From JADCRZ01 sp039921525 (GTDB taxonomy: Bacteria; Bacteroidota; Bacteroidia; Chitinophagales; Chitinophagaceae): a stretch of 64,000 nucleotides of DNA. The position numbers and the translations under genes were made by a program. A model generated the notes under the pieces. The model saw only the letters and a list, made by a program, of their open reading frames with translations, was not told the DNA's origin and searched no databases. Position 1 is the stretch's first letter. Every line of letters starts with the position of its first letter. Location: contig JBDSBP010000197.1 of the NCBI GenBank assembly GCA_039921525.1, forward strand, positions 47,658 to 111,657, read 5' to 3'. This document shows, piece after piece, positions 1 through 7,846 of the stretch.

Positions 1-1
1 G

Positions 2-550
2 GGAGTATATGATGAAGCCAAACGTTTCCAGGAAGCAATAACCATGGCCTATCATAATTTTCATGGATTGGAAACAAGGATTGTGCGAATATTTAACACG
101 TATGGCCCCCGTATGCGTTTGAATGATGGAAGGGCGTTGCCTGCATTCATCGGTCAGGCCTTACGTGGCGAGGACCTTACCGTATTTGGCGATGGTAGCC
201 AGACAAGAAGCTTTTGTTATGTTGATGACCTTGTAGAAGGTATATATCGTTTATTGCTGAGTGATTATTTTGAACCGGTTAATATTGGCAATCCGGATGA
301 AATTTCCTTAAAAGATTTCGCGGAAGAAATTATAAAGCTTACGGGCAACGTACAGAAAATTATATACCTGCCGTTACCCACTGATGATCCTAAACAAAGA
401 AAACCTGATATAACCAAAGCTATCAATATATTGGGATGGTCTCCCAAGGTTAGCAGGAAAGAGGGATTAAAAATTACCTACGAATACTTCAAATCATTAC
501 CGAAGGATGAACTGGTAAAGCAACCAAAGGAATTCGTAAGCCTGAAATAA
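2..550 (+). CDS. UDP-glucuronate decarboxylase-like NAD-dependent epimerase (C-terminal 182 residues, cut by the window edge)
   Basis: Extended SDR enzyme that in this family converts UDP-glucuronate to UDP-xylose in the cytoplasm. The open frame runs to the window edge; reading from base 2 gives GVYDEAKRF, which holds the catalytic YxxxK motif, so the first ATG at 44 is internal and not the start. The family block IFNTYGPRM follows, then GDGSQTRSFCYVDD and the C-terminal substrate-binding part ending near a predicted helix. The N-terminal Rossmann domain (GxxGxxG) lies outside the window. It precedes the dTDP-rhamnose genes in the same direction, which suggests a surface-polysaccharide sugar cluster. 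The close relatives are dTDP-glucose dehydratases and UDP-glucose epimerases, but the quoted blocks fit the decarboxylase best. Confidence 0.85.
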   Translation, partial: GVYDEAKRFQEAITMAYHNFHGLETRIVRIFNTYGPRMRLNDGRALPAFIGQALRGEDLTVFGDGSQTRSFCYVDDLVEGIYRLLLSDYFEPVNIGNPDEISLKDFAEEIIKLTGNVQKIIYLPLPTDDPKQRKPDITKAINILGWSPKVSRKEGLKITYEYFKSLPKDELVKQPKEFVSLK

Positions 551-557
551 GCTGCCT

Positions 558-587
558 AATGTAGTTTTATTATAAAATAACTACATT
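558..587 (+). terminator. Hairpin after the decarboxylase gene
   Basis: Perfect 9-bp inverted repeat AATGTAGTT / AACTACATT with a 12-base AT-rich loop, starting 8 bases after the stop codon. It is not followed by a clear T-run, so termination is only plausible. Confidence 0.4.
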
Positions 588-678
588 TGAGTTACTATAA
601 GCGGGAATTACAAATAATATAATATATGTGATTATTTTACCTTCTTGAATAAATTGACGGAGCAAACTTTTAGGCTAC

Positions 679-1734
679 ATGACTAAAACCATATTGATTA
701 CTGGTGGCGCTGGATTTATAGGATCGCATGTAGTGCGCTTGTTTATTCAGAAATACACACATTACAAGATTATTAACCTCGATGCGTTAACATATGCCGG
801 CAACCTGGAGAACCTGACGGATGTTGAAGGAGCTGAGAATTATATCTTTGAAAAGGGAGATATTACTGACGAGCAGGCGATGAATGAATTGTTCGTTAAA
901 TATTGTTTTGATTCAGTTATTCATCTCGCTGCGGAAAGTCACGTAGACCGTTCCATCGTGGATCCTCTTGCTTTCGTTCGTACCAATGTATTGGGAACGG
1001 CTATTCTTTTAAATGTTTGTAGAAAATCCTGGAAGAACGATTATGATGGGAAAAAGTTCTATCATGTTTCTACTGATGAAGTATACGGTTCCCTGGGGGA
1101 AGAAGGTTTTTTCAACGAAACTAATGCATACGATCCCCGCTCACCGTATTCCGCATCCAAAGCGTCTTCTGACCATTTTGTGATGGCATATTATCATACT
1201 TATGGATTGCCCGTAGTGATGAGTAATTGTTCAAATAACTACGGCTCTCACCATTTTCCCGAGAAGTTGATTCCCCTGATGATAAACAATATAAAAAACA
1301 ACAGGCCCTTACCCGTTTATGGAAAGGGCGAAAATGTGAGGGACTGGTTATGGGTGAATGATCATGCAAAAGCTATTGATGTTATTTTTCATAATGGCAA
1401 AATGGGAGAAAAGTACAATATTGGTGGATTTAACGAATGGACAAATATTGACCTTGTGCATCTGTTATGCAGAATCATGGATAAAAAACTAAACAGGCAT
1501 GAAGGAACTTCTGCCGGACTGATAACTTATGTAAAAGACCGGGCAGGACACGATTTACGTTATGCCATTGATGCCACTAAACTCAGCAGGGAGCTGGGAT
1601 GGCGGCCTTCTCTGCAATTTAAGGAAGGCCTTGAAAAAACGGTTGATTGGTACCTGCAAAATGAAGAATGGGTCAATGACGTAACAAGTGGTAATTACCA
1701 GAGATATTATGAAGATCAATACGTAAAACGATAA
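679..1734 (+). CDS. rfbB: dTDP-glucose 4,6-dehydratase
   Basis: Second enzyme of dTDP-L-rhamnose synthesis: NAD-dependent oxidation and dehydration of dTDP-glucose to dTDP-4-keto-6-deoxyglucose in the cytoplasm. The 351-residue length is normal. The N-terminal Rossmann motif is TGGAGFIGSH (residues 8-17). The active-site triad of the family is visible as HVSTDEVYG and YSASKASSDH, and the AAESHVDRS block is present. The ATG at 679 is the only sensible start because the Rossmann strand begins five residues later. rfbC and rfbD follow on the same strand, so this is the first gene of an rfbB-C-D unit. rfbA, which makes the substrate, is not in the window and may lie upstream. Confidence 0.96.
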   Translation: MTKTILITGGAGFIGSHVVRLFIQKYTHYKIINLDALTYAGNLENLTDVEGAENYIFEKGDITDEQAMNELFVKYCFDSVIHLAAESHVDRSIVDPLAFVRTNVLGTAILLNVCRKSWKNDYDGKKFYHVSTDEVYGSLGEEGFFNETNAYDPRSPYSASKASSDHFVMAYYHTYGLPVVMSNCSNNYGSHHFPEKLIPLMINNIKNNRPLPVYGKGENVRDWLWVNDHAKAIDVIFHNGKMGEKYNIGGFNEWTNIDLVHLLCRIMDKKLNRHEGTSAGLITYVKDRAGHDLRYAIDATKLSRELGWRPSLQFKEGLEKTVDWYLQNEEWVNDVTSGNYQRYYEDQYVKR

Positions 1735-1832
1735 AAAAAAATAATACCCTTTATAGATAGTTGAATCTAACCTACTCAGGAGACCGACAATCCAGGATGT
1801 TTCCATTAAAAGAGATTAGAAATTTGAATAGT

Positions 1833-2393
1833 ATGCCTGTAATCAAAACTGACTTCCCGGATTTGCTTATAATAGAACCAGTAATTTTTGGAGATGATCG
1901 TGGCTATTTTTTCGAAGCTTACAACGAAAAAACACTTTCCAGCGAAAATGTAAATATTAATTTTATCCAGGACAACCAGGCAAAATCAGTATATGGAGTG
2001 GTGAGGGGCCTGCATTACCAGGATAACCCCTATGCTCAAACTAAACTAATTCGGGTATTAGATGGCGTTATATGGGACGTGGTGGTGGATCTCCGCAAAA
2101 ATTCCCCTTCCTTTGGAAAAGTTTTTACTATTGAATTAACGTCTCAGAATAAGAAACAACTTTTGGTGCCAAAGGGGTTTGCACATGGTTATTCCGTGTT
2201 AAGTGAAACGGCGGAAGTATTTTACAAATGCGACGAGTTTTATCATAAAGAATGTGAGGGCGCCGTAATTTATAATGACCCCTTGTTACTCATTGATTGG
2301 AAAGTTCCGAAGGAAAAAATGATTCTTTCTGCAAAGGATGTGGCAAGTCCATTATTTGAAAATAGTGTACATAAATTTTTGTTTGAAGGTTAA
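1833..2393 (+). CDS. rfbC: dTDP-4-dehydrorhamnose 3,5-epimerase
   Basis: Cupin-fold epimerase acting third in the dTDP-L-rhamnose pathway. The open frame begins at a TTG at 1761, but the ATG at 1833 gives MPVIKTDFPDLLIIEP, which matches the usual family N-terminus and gives the usual length of 186 residues, so I chose it. The family blocks DDRGYFFEAYN, VVRGLHYQ (with the catalytic base histidine) and VPKGFAHGYSVLSE are present, with the catalytic tyrosine in the FYKC region. It lies between rfbB and rfbD; rfbD starts 9 bases after its stop, so the two are likely cotranscribed. Confidence 0.95.
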   Translation: MPVIKTDFPDLLIIEPVIFGDDRGYFFEAYNEKTLSSENVNINFIQDNQAKSVYGVVRGLHYQDNPYAQTKLIRVLDGVIWDVVVDLRKNSPSFGKVFTIELTSQNKKQLLVPKGFAHGYSVLSETAEVFYKCDEFYHKECEGAVIYNDPLLLIDWKVPKEKMILSAKDVASPLFENSVHKFLFEG

Positions 2394-2402
2394 TTACAGT
2401 AA

Positions 2403-3263
2403 ATGAATAATCCTAAAATCCTGGTAACCGGTTGCAATGGGCAACTGGGTAAAGAATTACAGGCTATTTCCAGCTTCTATCCTGATTTTGAATTTATTTT
2501 TTTATCTAAGGAAGAACTTCCTATTCATCATAGAGAACAAATACATCAGAGTTTTGCTTCTCTAAAGCCTCAGTATTGTATTAATTGTGCCGCTTATACA
2601 GCCGTGGACCGTGCGGAGACAGAAAAAGAGCTTGCTTTTACGATTAATGGTGATTCAGCGGGTAAACTAGCAGAAGCATGTAAATCTTTTGGTGTAAAAT
2701 TCATTCATATTTCGACGGATTATGTATTCAGTGGCCACGCAACAACACCCTATAAAGAAGACGACCCTGTGGACCCGGTAAATATATATGGTGCTTCAAA
2801 ACTTAGGGGTGAAGAGCTGGCTGTTAGTAACAACGATCAAACCATAATAATTCGCACTTCTTGGGTCTATTCTGAATTCGGTAATAATTTTGTGAAAACG
2901 ATGATGAGACTTATGAAAGATAAAGACCGTTTGGGTATAGTTAATGATCAGCTTGGTTCTCCTACTTATGCGGCTGACCTTGCCCGGCTGATTATTGAAA
3001 TAATTAAATCTGGCCATTGGCAGCCGGGTATCTATCATTATAGCAATGAAGGAGTAATAACCTGGTATGAATTTGCGGAAGCTATACGGGAGATTCTAGG
3101 CAGCAAATGTATAGTTTCGCCTATCTATACAATCGATTTCCCAACAGTTGCAAAACGTCCTTCCTATTCAGTTTTCGATACAACAAAAATTAAATTGATT
3201 TATAAAAATAATATCCCATTTTGGAAAGATAGTTTACGCGTATGTTTGAAAAGATTAAATTAA
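2403..3263 (+). CDS. rfbD: dTDP-4-dehydrorhamnose reductase
   Basis: Last step of dTDP-L-rhamnose synthesis, NAD(P)H-dependent reduction of the 4-keto sugar. 286 residues, normal for the family. Visible: TGCNGQLGKEL near residue 9 (nucleotide binding), NCAAYTAVDRAE, STDYVFSG and the YGASKLRGEE block with the catalytic YxxxK. Starts 9 bases after rfbC. It is the last gene of the rhamnose unit: the next genes are on the opposite strand, converging from 3318. Confidence 0.96.
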   Translation: MNNPKILVTGCNGQLGKELQAISSFYPDFEFIFLSKEELPIHHREQIHQSFASLKPQYCINCAAYTAVDRAETEKELAFTINGDSAGKLAEACKSFGVKFIHISTDYVFSGHATTPYKEDDPVDPVNIYGASKLRGEELAVSNNDQTIIIRTSWVYSEFGNNFVKTMMRLMKDKDRLGIVNDQLGSPTYAADLARLIIEIIKSGHWQPGIYHYSNEGVITWYEFAEAIREILGSKCIVSPIYTIDFPTVAKRPSYSVFDTTKIKLIYKNNIPFWKDSLRVCLKRLN

Positions 3264-3317
3264 GCGCCTATTGCCAAATAATATGGCGAGTAAATACCGG
3301 CAAGGATTCTTATTGAG

Positions 3318-3722
3318 TTAACGATGATTTTTCCTCGTTTGATGACTTATGTCTGAAATAAGTTTAGCTGTTTTTTCTTGTATTAGCGGCAGTTTCCTAA
3401 AGACCATTTTTGTGATGGCAGCTTGAATAGCAGCGCCAGCTGTTCTTTTGAATATATTATTGCTTGTTTTCCCTATAAAAAATCGTCGTGTGAGATAACC
3501 TGCAGCTAACCCGATAAATGTATTGACTGCTGTGGACCTGATGTCCCTGGTAACAGCCACTTGTTTTACATTCTTTAGACCGATCTTTACGAGGTTAGTT
3601 GGTCTAAAACTGTGAATGGTAGACTTAAGGTTATCTTTTAAAGCTTTTTCCTGCTGAATCGTTTTTAATTCAAGCTCCCGGATGCTGGCTTTTAATTCTG
3701 CTTCATTGGATATTTTACCCAT
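3318..3722 (-). CDS. Small uncharacterised protein, third in the YtxH/holin-like unit
   Basis: I do not recognise a named domain. The 134 residues open with a charged, probably coiled N-terminus (residues 1-40, rich in E, K and L). A central segment with a glycine-rich hydrophobic stretch (IGLAAGYL, around residue 73) may be a short membrane or amphipathic helix, followed by a basic C-terminus (RKNHR). Start is the ATG at 3722. It begins 3 bases after the stop of the holin-like gene and lies downstream of the YtxH gene on the same strand. The trio resembles small envelope-stress operons in Bacteroidota; a joint role is inferred from context only. Confidence 0.7.
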   Translation of the reverse strand: MGKISNEAELKASIRELELKTIQQEKALKDNLKSTIHSFRPTNLVKIGLKNVKQVAVTRDIRSTAVNTFIGLAAGYLTRRFFIGKTSNNIFKRTAGAAIQAAITKMVFRKLPLIQEKTAKLISDISHQTRKNHR

Positions 3723-3725
3723 GTA

Positions 3726-4070
3726 TTAATTTAAGAATTTATGAATAAGGCCATTGGCAATAGGAGTTTTAATTAATTTATTCCTCGAAACGTGAATAAT
3801 TAATCCGACGATTCCATAAAGAGCTGCCATGATGAAGAAACCATAAAAATTATGTCCGAGCCAGAATCCTATAAATAGTGCAAGGCCAACACTAAGTAAA
3901 ACAAAAAAGACTGCGGCAATAAAAAAAATGATCAACTTCTCAGCGATCGATGAAACCGCTTCAGACGTTTTATCTACAAGTTTCATTTTCAACAGCTCCG
4001 TTTTGTTTTCCAGATACTCTCCCGCGTTGGTAAATAAGTTTTCTATATTCTCTATGGGTGTGTCCATCAT
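3726..4070 (-). CDS. Phage-holin-III-like / DUF1469-type two-helix membrane protein
   Basis: 114-residue inner-membrane protein. A soluble acidic-basic N-terminal helix (residues 1-42) precedes two long hydrophobic helices around residues 44-70 and 76-95, then a short basic tail. This layout is that of the Actinobacteriophage holin III superfamily, which in bacterial chromosomes is usually not a lysis gene but a small protein of unknown envelope role. The ATG at 4070 is followed by a second ATG at 4067, and either could be used. It sits between the YtxH gene (67 bases upstream) and a small hypothetical gene 3 bases downstream. No endolysin or phage gene is nearby, so a lysis function is unlikely. 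Confidence 0.7.
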   Translation of the reverse strand: MMDTPIENIENLFTNAGEYLENKTELLKMKLVDKTSEAVSSIAEKLIIFFIAAVFFVLLSVGLALFIGFWLGHNFYGFFIMAALYGIVGLIIHVSRNKLIKTPIANGLIHKFLN

Positions 4071-4137
4071 GAAGTTTTTATATGAATCGCCGGAATAATA
4101 ATAAATTTATTAATGAGGCGCAGGTGTTGAAAAATAC

Positions 4138-4410
4138 TTAAAAGTTTTTCACTTCATTTTTAAACGTATTTGCTTTGGAAGCGCCTTCGTCAGCCAAGTC
4201 TTCAGCGTCATCTTTAACACCCTGGTAGGCATCTTTAATACCATCAATGAAATCATTAAATTTACTTTTCAAAGAGTCTGACACATCGTTGCCGGTTTCA
4301 GAGATCTTTTTACGCGTTTCAGTTCCTTTATCAGGGGCAAACAGAATTCCAAGAATTGATCCTACAGCTGCTCCGGCTAAGAACCCTAATATTGTTTTTG
4401 AATTACTCAT
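4138..4410 (-). CDS. YtxH domain-containing general stress protein
   Basis: 90-residue protein with the YtxH pattern: a short N-terminus, a glycine-rich hydrophobic helix (GFLAGAAVGSILGILFAPDKG, residues 8-28), then a long charged amphipathic helix rich in K, D and E. YtxH proteins are stress-induced in Firmicutes and common in Bacteroidota; the molecular role is unknown. An upstream TTG at 4419 would add three residues, but the ATG at 4410 fits the family and lies about 26 bases from a strong promoter (4442-4470). Probably the first gene of a three-gene unit with the holin-like and hypothetical genes. Confidence 0.82.
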   Translation of the reverse strand: MSNSKTILGFLAGAAVGSILGILFAPDKGTETRKKISETGNDVSDSLKSKFNDFIDGIKDAYQGVKDDAEDLADEGASKANTFKNEVKNF

Positions 4411-4441
4411 GGTATACAATTTAAAAGTTATTGTTATATTT

Positions 4442-4470
4442 CAAAGGTATATATAAATTTCCTTGCCAAA
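4442..4470 (-). promoter_or_regulatory. Bacteroidota-type promoter for the YtxH operon
   Basis: On the minus strand: TTTG at 4470-4467, 17 bases, then TACCTTTG at 4449-4442. This is an exact match to the known Bacteroidota consensus TTG-N17-23-TAnnTTTG. Transcription would start near 4436, giving a leader of about 25 bases before the ATG at 4410. Confidence 0.62.
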
Positions 4471-4741
4471 TATTCATCTGTCTCATTTTAATTGTTAATC
4501 ATTCATTTCACTTCCCTATATCCACTTTTTGTTTATATAGGTATTGGTTTCGCCAGTTAGTGAATAGCTGCACTAAAAAAGCAGAAAGCGAATGCGAATT
4601 TTTTTCCCCAGTATGAGAACTCTTTGTGGCAATAATTTTTTATTTGCCTGACAGGTGTTGTTTACATAAATAAATCTGCATGGCATACTTATTCTTATAA
4701 ATGTTTAATATTAATTATTTCCGAAAAAAATTTGTAAAACT
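4471..4741. other. AT-rich gene-free spacer between divergent genes
   Basis: Together with the promoter, about 330 bases separate the YtxH gene from the PPOX-fold gene. I see no RNA gene or convincing open frame. No exact TAnnTTTG box was found for the rightward gene. Confidence 0.5.
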
Positions 4742-5245
4742 ATGAATTCAGATGCTACAAACGATTTAACAAAGTTCAAAGAACTCGTCAACGATATTAG
4801 GGTGGCTACTTTAGTTACATATTCGCAAAACGATGGAATGAGGGGAAGGCCAATGAGTACGGCTCAAGTGGGCGATATGGGTGATCTTTGGTTTTTTACT
4901 AATGAGTATTCAGGAAAAGTAAACGAAATTGCAGCAGACAATGACGTGCTTATTAGTTATGCCAGTAGATCAGATAACAGCTATGTGATTGTAAAAGGTA
5001 CCTCAGAACTCATAGACGATAAAAGTAAAATAGAATCATTGTGGAATCCCGCGTTAAAAGTATGGTTCCCGCAAGGATTAAGTGATCCTTCTATTATGTT
5101 ACTGAAAGTAGAACCTGTCGAAGTTGAATTTTGGGATGGTAATTCCAGTAAGATAGTTGTAGCATTTAAAATGCTGAAAGCTTATCTCACAGGAAAAGAA
5201 TATAAAGATGGGGAACACAAAAAAATAGATGTTCATGAAGATTAA
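4742..5245 (+). CDS. Pyridoxamine 5'-phosphate oxidase-fold protein (general stress protein 26-like)
   Basis: 167-residue split-barrel flavin-binding protein of the Pyrid_ox_like group. Members bind FMN, FAD or F420 and most have no known substrate. Typical landmarks are visible: VATLVTYSQNDGMRGRPM near residue 21, LWFFTNEYSGKVNEI, VLISYASRSDNSYVIVKGTSEL, and the C-terminal VEFWDGNSSKI followed by a short helical tail. The start at 4742 is the first ATG. The position among YtxH, CsbD and lmo0937-like genes supports a stress role. True pyridoxamine oxidase PdxH is longer, so that name should not be used. Confidence 0.88.
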   Translation: MNSDATNDLTKFKELVNDIRVATLVTYSQNDGMRGRPMSTAQVGDMGDLWFFTNEYSGKVNEIAADNDVLISYASRSDNSYVIVKGTSELIDDKSKIESLWNPALKVWFPQGLSDPSIMLLKVEPVEVEFWDGNSSKIVVAFKMLKAYLTGKEYKDGEHKKIDVHED

Positions 5246-5309
5246 CTGATGACACTTCTATTAGGACCTGAAATATTTTTTATGCATTCATCAATAAAAA
5301 AATCATAGT

Positions 5310-5489
5310 ATGAAACAGAAATTTCCCCTAAGTAGCATTATGACTTTATTATCACTGGTTTTCTTTTTTAGTAGTTGTGAGACCATTGGCGGTTTAATGA
5401 AAACCAGTTTTTGGGCAGGGGCTATATTTGTAATAGTTATAATTCTGGTAATTATATTTGTTATAGTTCGTTTAGGGAAAAAGAGCTAA
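5310..5489 (+). CDS. 59-residue lipoprotein with one membrane helix
   Basis: Read by hand: ATG at 5310, TAA at 5487. The N-terminus is basic and hydrophobic and ends in a lipobox-like LVFFFSSC (Cys23), so signal peptidase II processing is likely. After a short GG linker comes a 17-20 residue helix almost wholly of V, I and F (residues 39-53), then a basic end RLGKKS. Similar tiny proteins in Bacteroidota are sometimes labelled phosphatidate cytidylyltransferase in databases, which the size cannot support. Lies 64 bases after the PPOX-fold gene and directly before a strong hairpin, so it is probably the last gene of that unit. Function unknown. Confidence 0.72.
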   Translation: MKQKFPLSSIMTLLSLVFFFSSCETIGGLMKTSFWAGAIFVIVIILVIIFVIVRLGKKS

Positions 5490-5495
5490 ATAAAA

Positions 5496-5537
5496 CTGCC
5501 ATTATTATACTGGAATATTTCAGTATAATAATGGCAG
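5496..5537 (+). terminator. Strong hairpin between converging genes
   Basis: Perfect 17-bp inverted repeat (CTGCCATTATTATACTG and its complement) with an 8-base loop, 6 bases after the 59-residue gene's stop. AT-rich flanks on both sides allow it to act for both converging directions. Confidence 0.65.
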
Positions 5538-5583
5538 TATAAATAAATGTACCCGTAAACCTATAACTAATTTGAATAATTAA

Positions 5584-5775
5584 CTACAAGCTTTCGATCC
5601 AGGATTTTATGTCTTCTTTCGTTTTCCCAACTTTTGATTGGATACGTCCTAATAATTCATCATCCTTTCCTTCTTCGTATAAAAGATCATCATCAGTAAG
5701 ATTTGCGTATTCTTTTTTGACTTTTCCTTTAACATCATTCCAGGCACCATTTAACTTTAATTTCCAGGTTTCCAT
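5584..5775 (-). CDS. CsbD family stress protein
   Basis: 63-residue hydrophilic protein of the CsbD family, induced by general stress in Firmicutes and widespread in Bacteroidota; molecular function unknown. The opening METWKLKLNGAWNDVKGKVK holds the family signature of W, N and KGK, followed by an acidic middle (LTDDDLLYEEGKDDELLGRIQ) and a C-terminal amphipathic helix. Start is the ATG at 5775. The next gene upstream on the same strand, the lmo0937-like gene, ends 23 bases away, so the two are probably cotranscribed. Confidence 0.85.
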   Translation of the reverse strand: METWKLKLNGAWNDVKGKVKKEYANLTDDDLLYEEGKDDELLGRIQSKVGKTKEDIKSWIESL

Positions 5776-5798
5776 AATAAATTGATTTAGTAAAAAAA

Positions 5799-5954
5799 TT
5801 AAACGCTTCCACCCCGTATTACCCGAAGTAAAATAGCGATCACTGCTATAACTAATAGTATATGGATCAGGCCTCCTCCATAACTATACCCGAAGTATCC
5901 GATAGCCCATAGAATAATTAAAATTACCGCGATAACATAAAGTAGATTTCCCAT
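5799..5954 (-). CDS. lmo0937-like 51-residue membrane protein
   Basis: Read by hand on the minus strand: ATG at 5954, TAA at 5799-5801. The protein is MGNLLYVIAVILIILWAIGY, then FGYSYGGGLIHILLVIAVIA and the tail ILLRVIRGGSV. It has two hydrophobic helices joined by a glycine-rich turn and a short basic end, which is the layout of the lmo0937 family of tiny membrane proteins. These often sit beside CsbD or YtxH genes. Function unknown. It is too short for default length cut-offs and is easily missed. CsbD follows 23 bases downstream. Confidence 0.78.
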   Translation of the reverse strand: MGNLLYVIAVILIILWAIGYFGYSYGGGLIHILLVIAVIAILLRVIRGGSV

Positions 5955-6129
5955 TTTTAAATTGTTTTAAGGTATATGAAGATATGTAGTAAATACAAAT
6001 AAACCCTGCCAATCTTTTAGAAAAATAAATCACATAAGTTGAATAATGTTTTTTAGAACAAAAAAGCAAAAAAAACTTGGGAAATTATTTCTACATTTTG
6101 TGTACTTACTGACCAAAAATTATGTGCCT

Positions 6130-6537
6130 TTACATTATCTTTTCAAGAGTATTATAAATAAGTTCCCGGGTAAAGGGTTTGCTTATGAAAAAATCAACGC
6201 CCTCCATGAATGCTTTCTTTCGTTCTGCCGCACTATCATGAGCTGTAATCATTATAATTTTAGTAGTGGGGTAGTTGGTTTTTACATGTTGTATGAAATC
6301 CAAACCAAATCCATCGGGTAAATGATTATCGAGAAAAAGTAATCCGGGGGGATCGTTTTTTAATGCTACCTCCGCATCGGACAACGTATTGACATAAGAA
6401 GTTTTTAATTCTTTTTGTCTCAGGATGCCGCTTAACAAATAACAAATATCTAGTTCGTCATCTATTATTAAGACTTTCAAAATTTTCAATTTTTCAATAG
6501 TTACTACTTCAGCAATTTCCTTTTCACAAAATGTCAT
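6130..6537 (-). CDS. Single-domain response regulator
   Basis: 135 residues, essentially one CheY-like receiver domain. The acidic pocket is in VLIIDDELD (residues 22-30), the phospho-acceptor Asp is in LFLDNHLPDG (about residue 70), the signalling Thr is in MITAHDS and the conserved Lys in FISKPFT. There is no output domain, so it probably works by protein contact or phosphotransfer. No histidine kinase gene is near. The NtrC-type regulator at 7847 is the only other two-component protein in the window and carries a receiver of the same type. A sigma-54-like promoter lies just upstream (6549-6564). Confidence 0.88.
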   Translation of the reverse strand: MTFCEKEIAEVVTIEKLKILKVLIIDDELDICYLLSGILRQKELKTSYVNTLSDAEVALKNDPPGLLFLDNHLPDGFGLDFIQHVKTNYPTTKIIMITAHDSAAERKKAFMEGVDFFISKPFTRELIYNTLEKIM

Positions 6538-6548
6538 ACGTTACTACC

Positions 6549-6564
6549 TTCAAATTTTTTGCCA
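6549..6564 (-). promoter_or_regulatory. Possible sigma-54 (-24/-12) promoter for the response regulator
   Basis: The minus strand reads TGGCAAAAAATTTGAA, 11 bases upstream of the ATG at 6537. It matches TGGCAYRNNNNTTGCW at 14 of 16 positions; the mismatches are the Y and the C of the -12 GC pair. The second is a serious defect, so confidence is low. Confidence 0.25.
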
Positions 6565-6795
6565 TGATTGCAAACCCTTTTCTTTGTCAGCTAAATATGA
6601 TTACACAACCCGCATGGCATAGGGTTTTATCTACTGCATGGCCAGGCAATAAGAATTATTTCAAAATTACCTGATTTTTACGGTTGTAATTTGGCAGGAT
6701 TTTTAATATACTTCCTAGTTTTCAAGCGGTTTCAGAATAAATTGTACTTATTCTACTAGTAATTCTATTCGAATCAAATTGATAGGTTTTCCGGT

Positions 6796-6803
6796 TAATT
6801 TTG
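6796..6803 (+). promoter_or_regulatory. -7 box upstream of the YihY gene
   Basis: TAATTTTG matches TAnnTTTG exactly, 30 bases before the ATG at 6834. The nearest upstream TTG is only 14 bases away, short of the usual 17-23, so only the -7 element is supported. Confidence 0.35.
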
Positions 6804-6833
6804 AGCTAAAACAAATAATATTAAATAATCGTT

Positions 6834-7811
6834 ATGAGCAAAAGGCCTGGATTAATAGCACGGGTGAAAACTATTTTTTCTTTTCTAAAGGATGTAATTA
6901 GCAATTTCAGCGATGATAAAGTGTTAAAATATAGTGCATCGTTATCCTATTACACTGTTTTTTCCATTGCACCCATCCTTATCATCATAATATCTATAGC
7001 GGGAATTTTCTTTGGAAGAGATGCCGTTCAACATCAGATTGCCGGTCAAATTAGCGGAATGGTGGGCGATGAAGCGGCAACCCAAATTCAATCGATGATT
7101 GGCAATACACATAAATCTGGTAATAATGTTTTTGCAGGTATTGTTAGTACTGTAATTTTAGTAATCGGCGCCACCAGTATTTTTGGTGAAATACAGGATT
7201 CTATCAATAGTATATGGGGTCTGAAAAGCAAACCTAAGAAAGGATTAATAAAAATGGTCATCAACCGCCTCATCTCTTTTTCCCTGATAATAAGCCTGGG
7301 ATTTATAGCAATGGTGTCGCTTGTATTGGACCTGGCTGTAAAAATATTGTCAGATTATATGGGTCGTATTCCCGGTGCGGGCGTATATTTTGTGGAAACC
7401 CTCAATTATATTTTGAACTTCGTGGTGATTTCTTTTATGTTCTCAGTTATATTTAAGGTGTTGCCCGATGCCAAAATTAAATGGGGAGATGTTATAAAGG
7501 GGGCTATTGTAACAGCCATTTTGTTTATCATAGGCAGGGAAGTTATTAGCTTTTATGTAGCAAAAAACAATTTTACAACTGTGTACGGTGCTGCGGCTTC
7601 CATTGTCATAATTTTAGTCTGGGTTTATTATACCGCAGTTATATTGTATTTTGGTGCAGAATTCACAAAAGTATATGCGTTAAATTATGGCAGTAAAATC
7701 TTGCCAAATGATTATGCGGTGTGGATAAAGGTAAAAGAAGAAGAGCTACCACGTCAGGCATTGGACGAGGTAAAAAAAGATGAGCAACTGGAACCTGCCA
7801 TCAATACCTAG
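6834..7811 (+). CDS. YihY/BrkB family inner-membrane protein
   Basis: 325-residue polytopic protein of the YihY (formerly 'ribonuclease BN') family. Family marks are LKYSASLSYYTVFSIAPILI near residue 32, GATSIFGEIQDSINSIWGLK in the first loop, and several hydrophobic helices between about 45 and 285. The acidic soluble tail ends EELPRQALDEVKKDEQLEP. The old ribonuclease label is wrong for this family; a transport or envelope role is only supposed. Starts at the ATG at 6834. The sigma-54 response regulator follows after 35 bases on the same strand and may be cotranscribed. Confidence 0.9.
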   Translation: MSKRPGLIARVKTIFSFLKDVISNFSDDKVLKYSASLSYYTVFSIAPILIIIISIAGIFFGRDAVQHQIAGQISGMVGDEAATQIQSMIGNTHKSGNNVFAGIVSTVILVIGATSIFGEIQDSINSIWGLKSKPKKGLIKMVINRLISFSLIISLGFIAMVSLVLDLAVKILSDYMGRIPGAGVYFVETLNYILNFVVISFMFSVIFKVLPDAKIKWGDVIKGAIVTAILFIIGREVISFYVAKNNFTTVYGAAASIVIILVWVYYTAVILYFGAEFTKVYALNYGSKILPNDYAVWIKVKEEELPRQALDEVKKDEQLEPAINT

Positions 7812-7846
7812 TTTTCCCTTAATTTGCGTTCTCAAAATCTACAACA

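Noticed and set aside
1121..1369. 82-codon minus-strand frame within rfbB
   Set aside because: Shadow of rfbB; no independent domain or start signal.
3726..4070. Holin annotation as a sign of a prophage
   Set aside because: No other phage gene (endolysin, portal, terminase, integrase) is in the region; the two-helix protein is a common chromosomal type.
6564..6674. 36-codon plus-strand frame in the gap before the YihY gene
   Set aside because: No hydrophobic or domain pattern, no promoter, and it overlaps the response regulator's promoter region.
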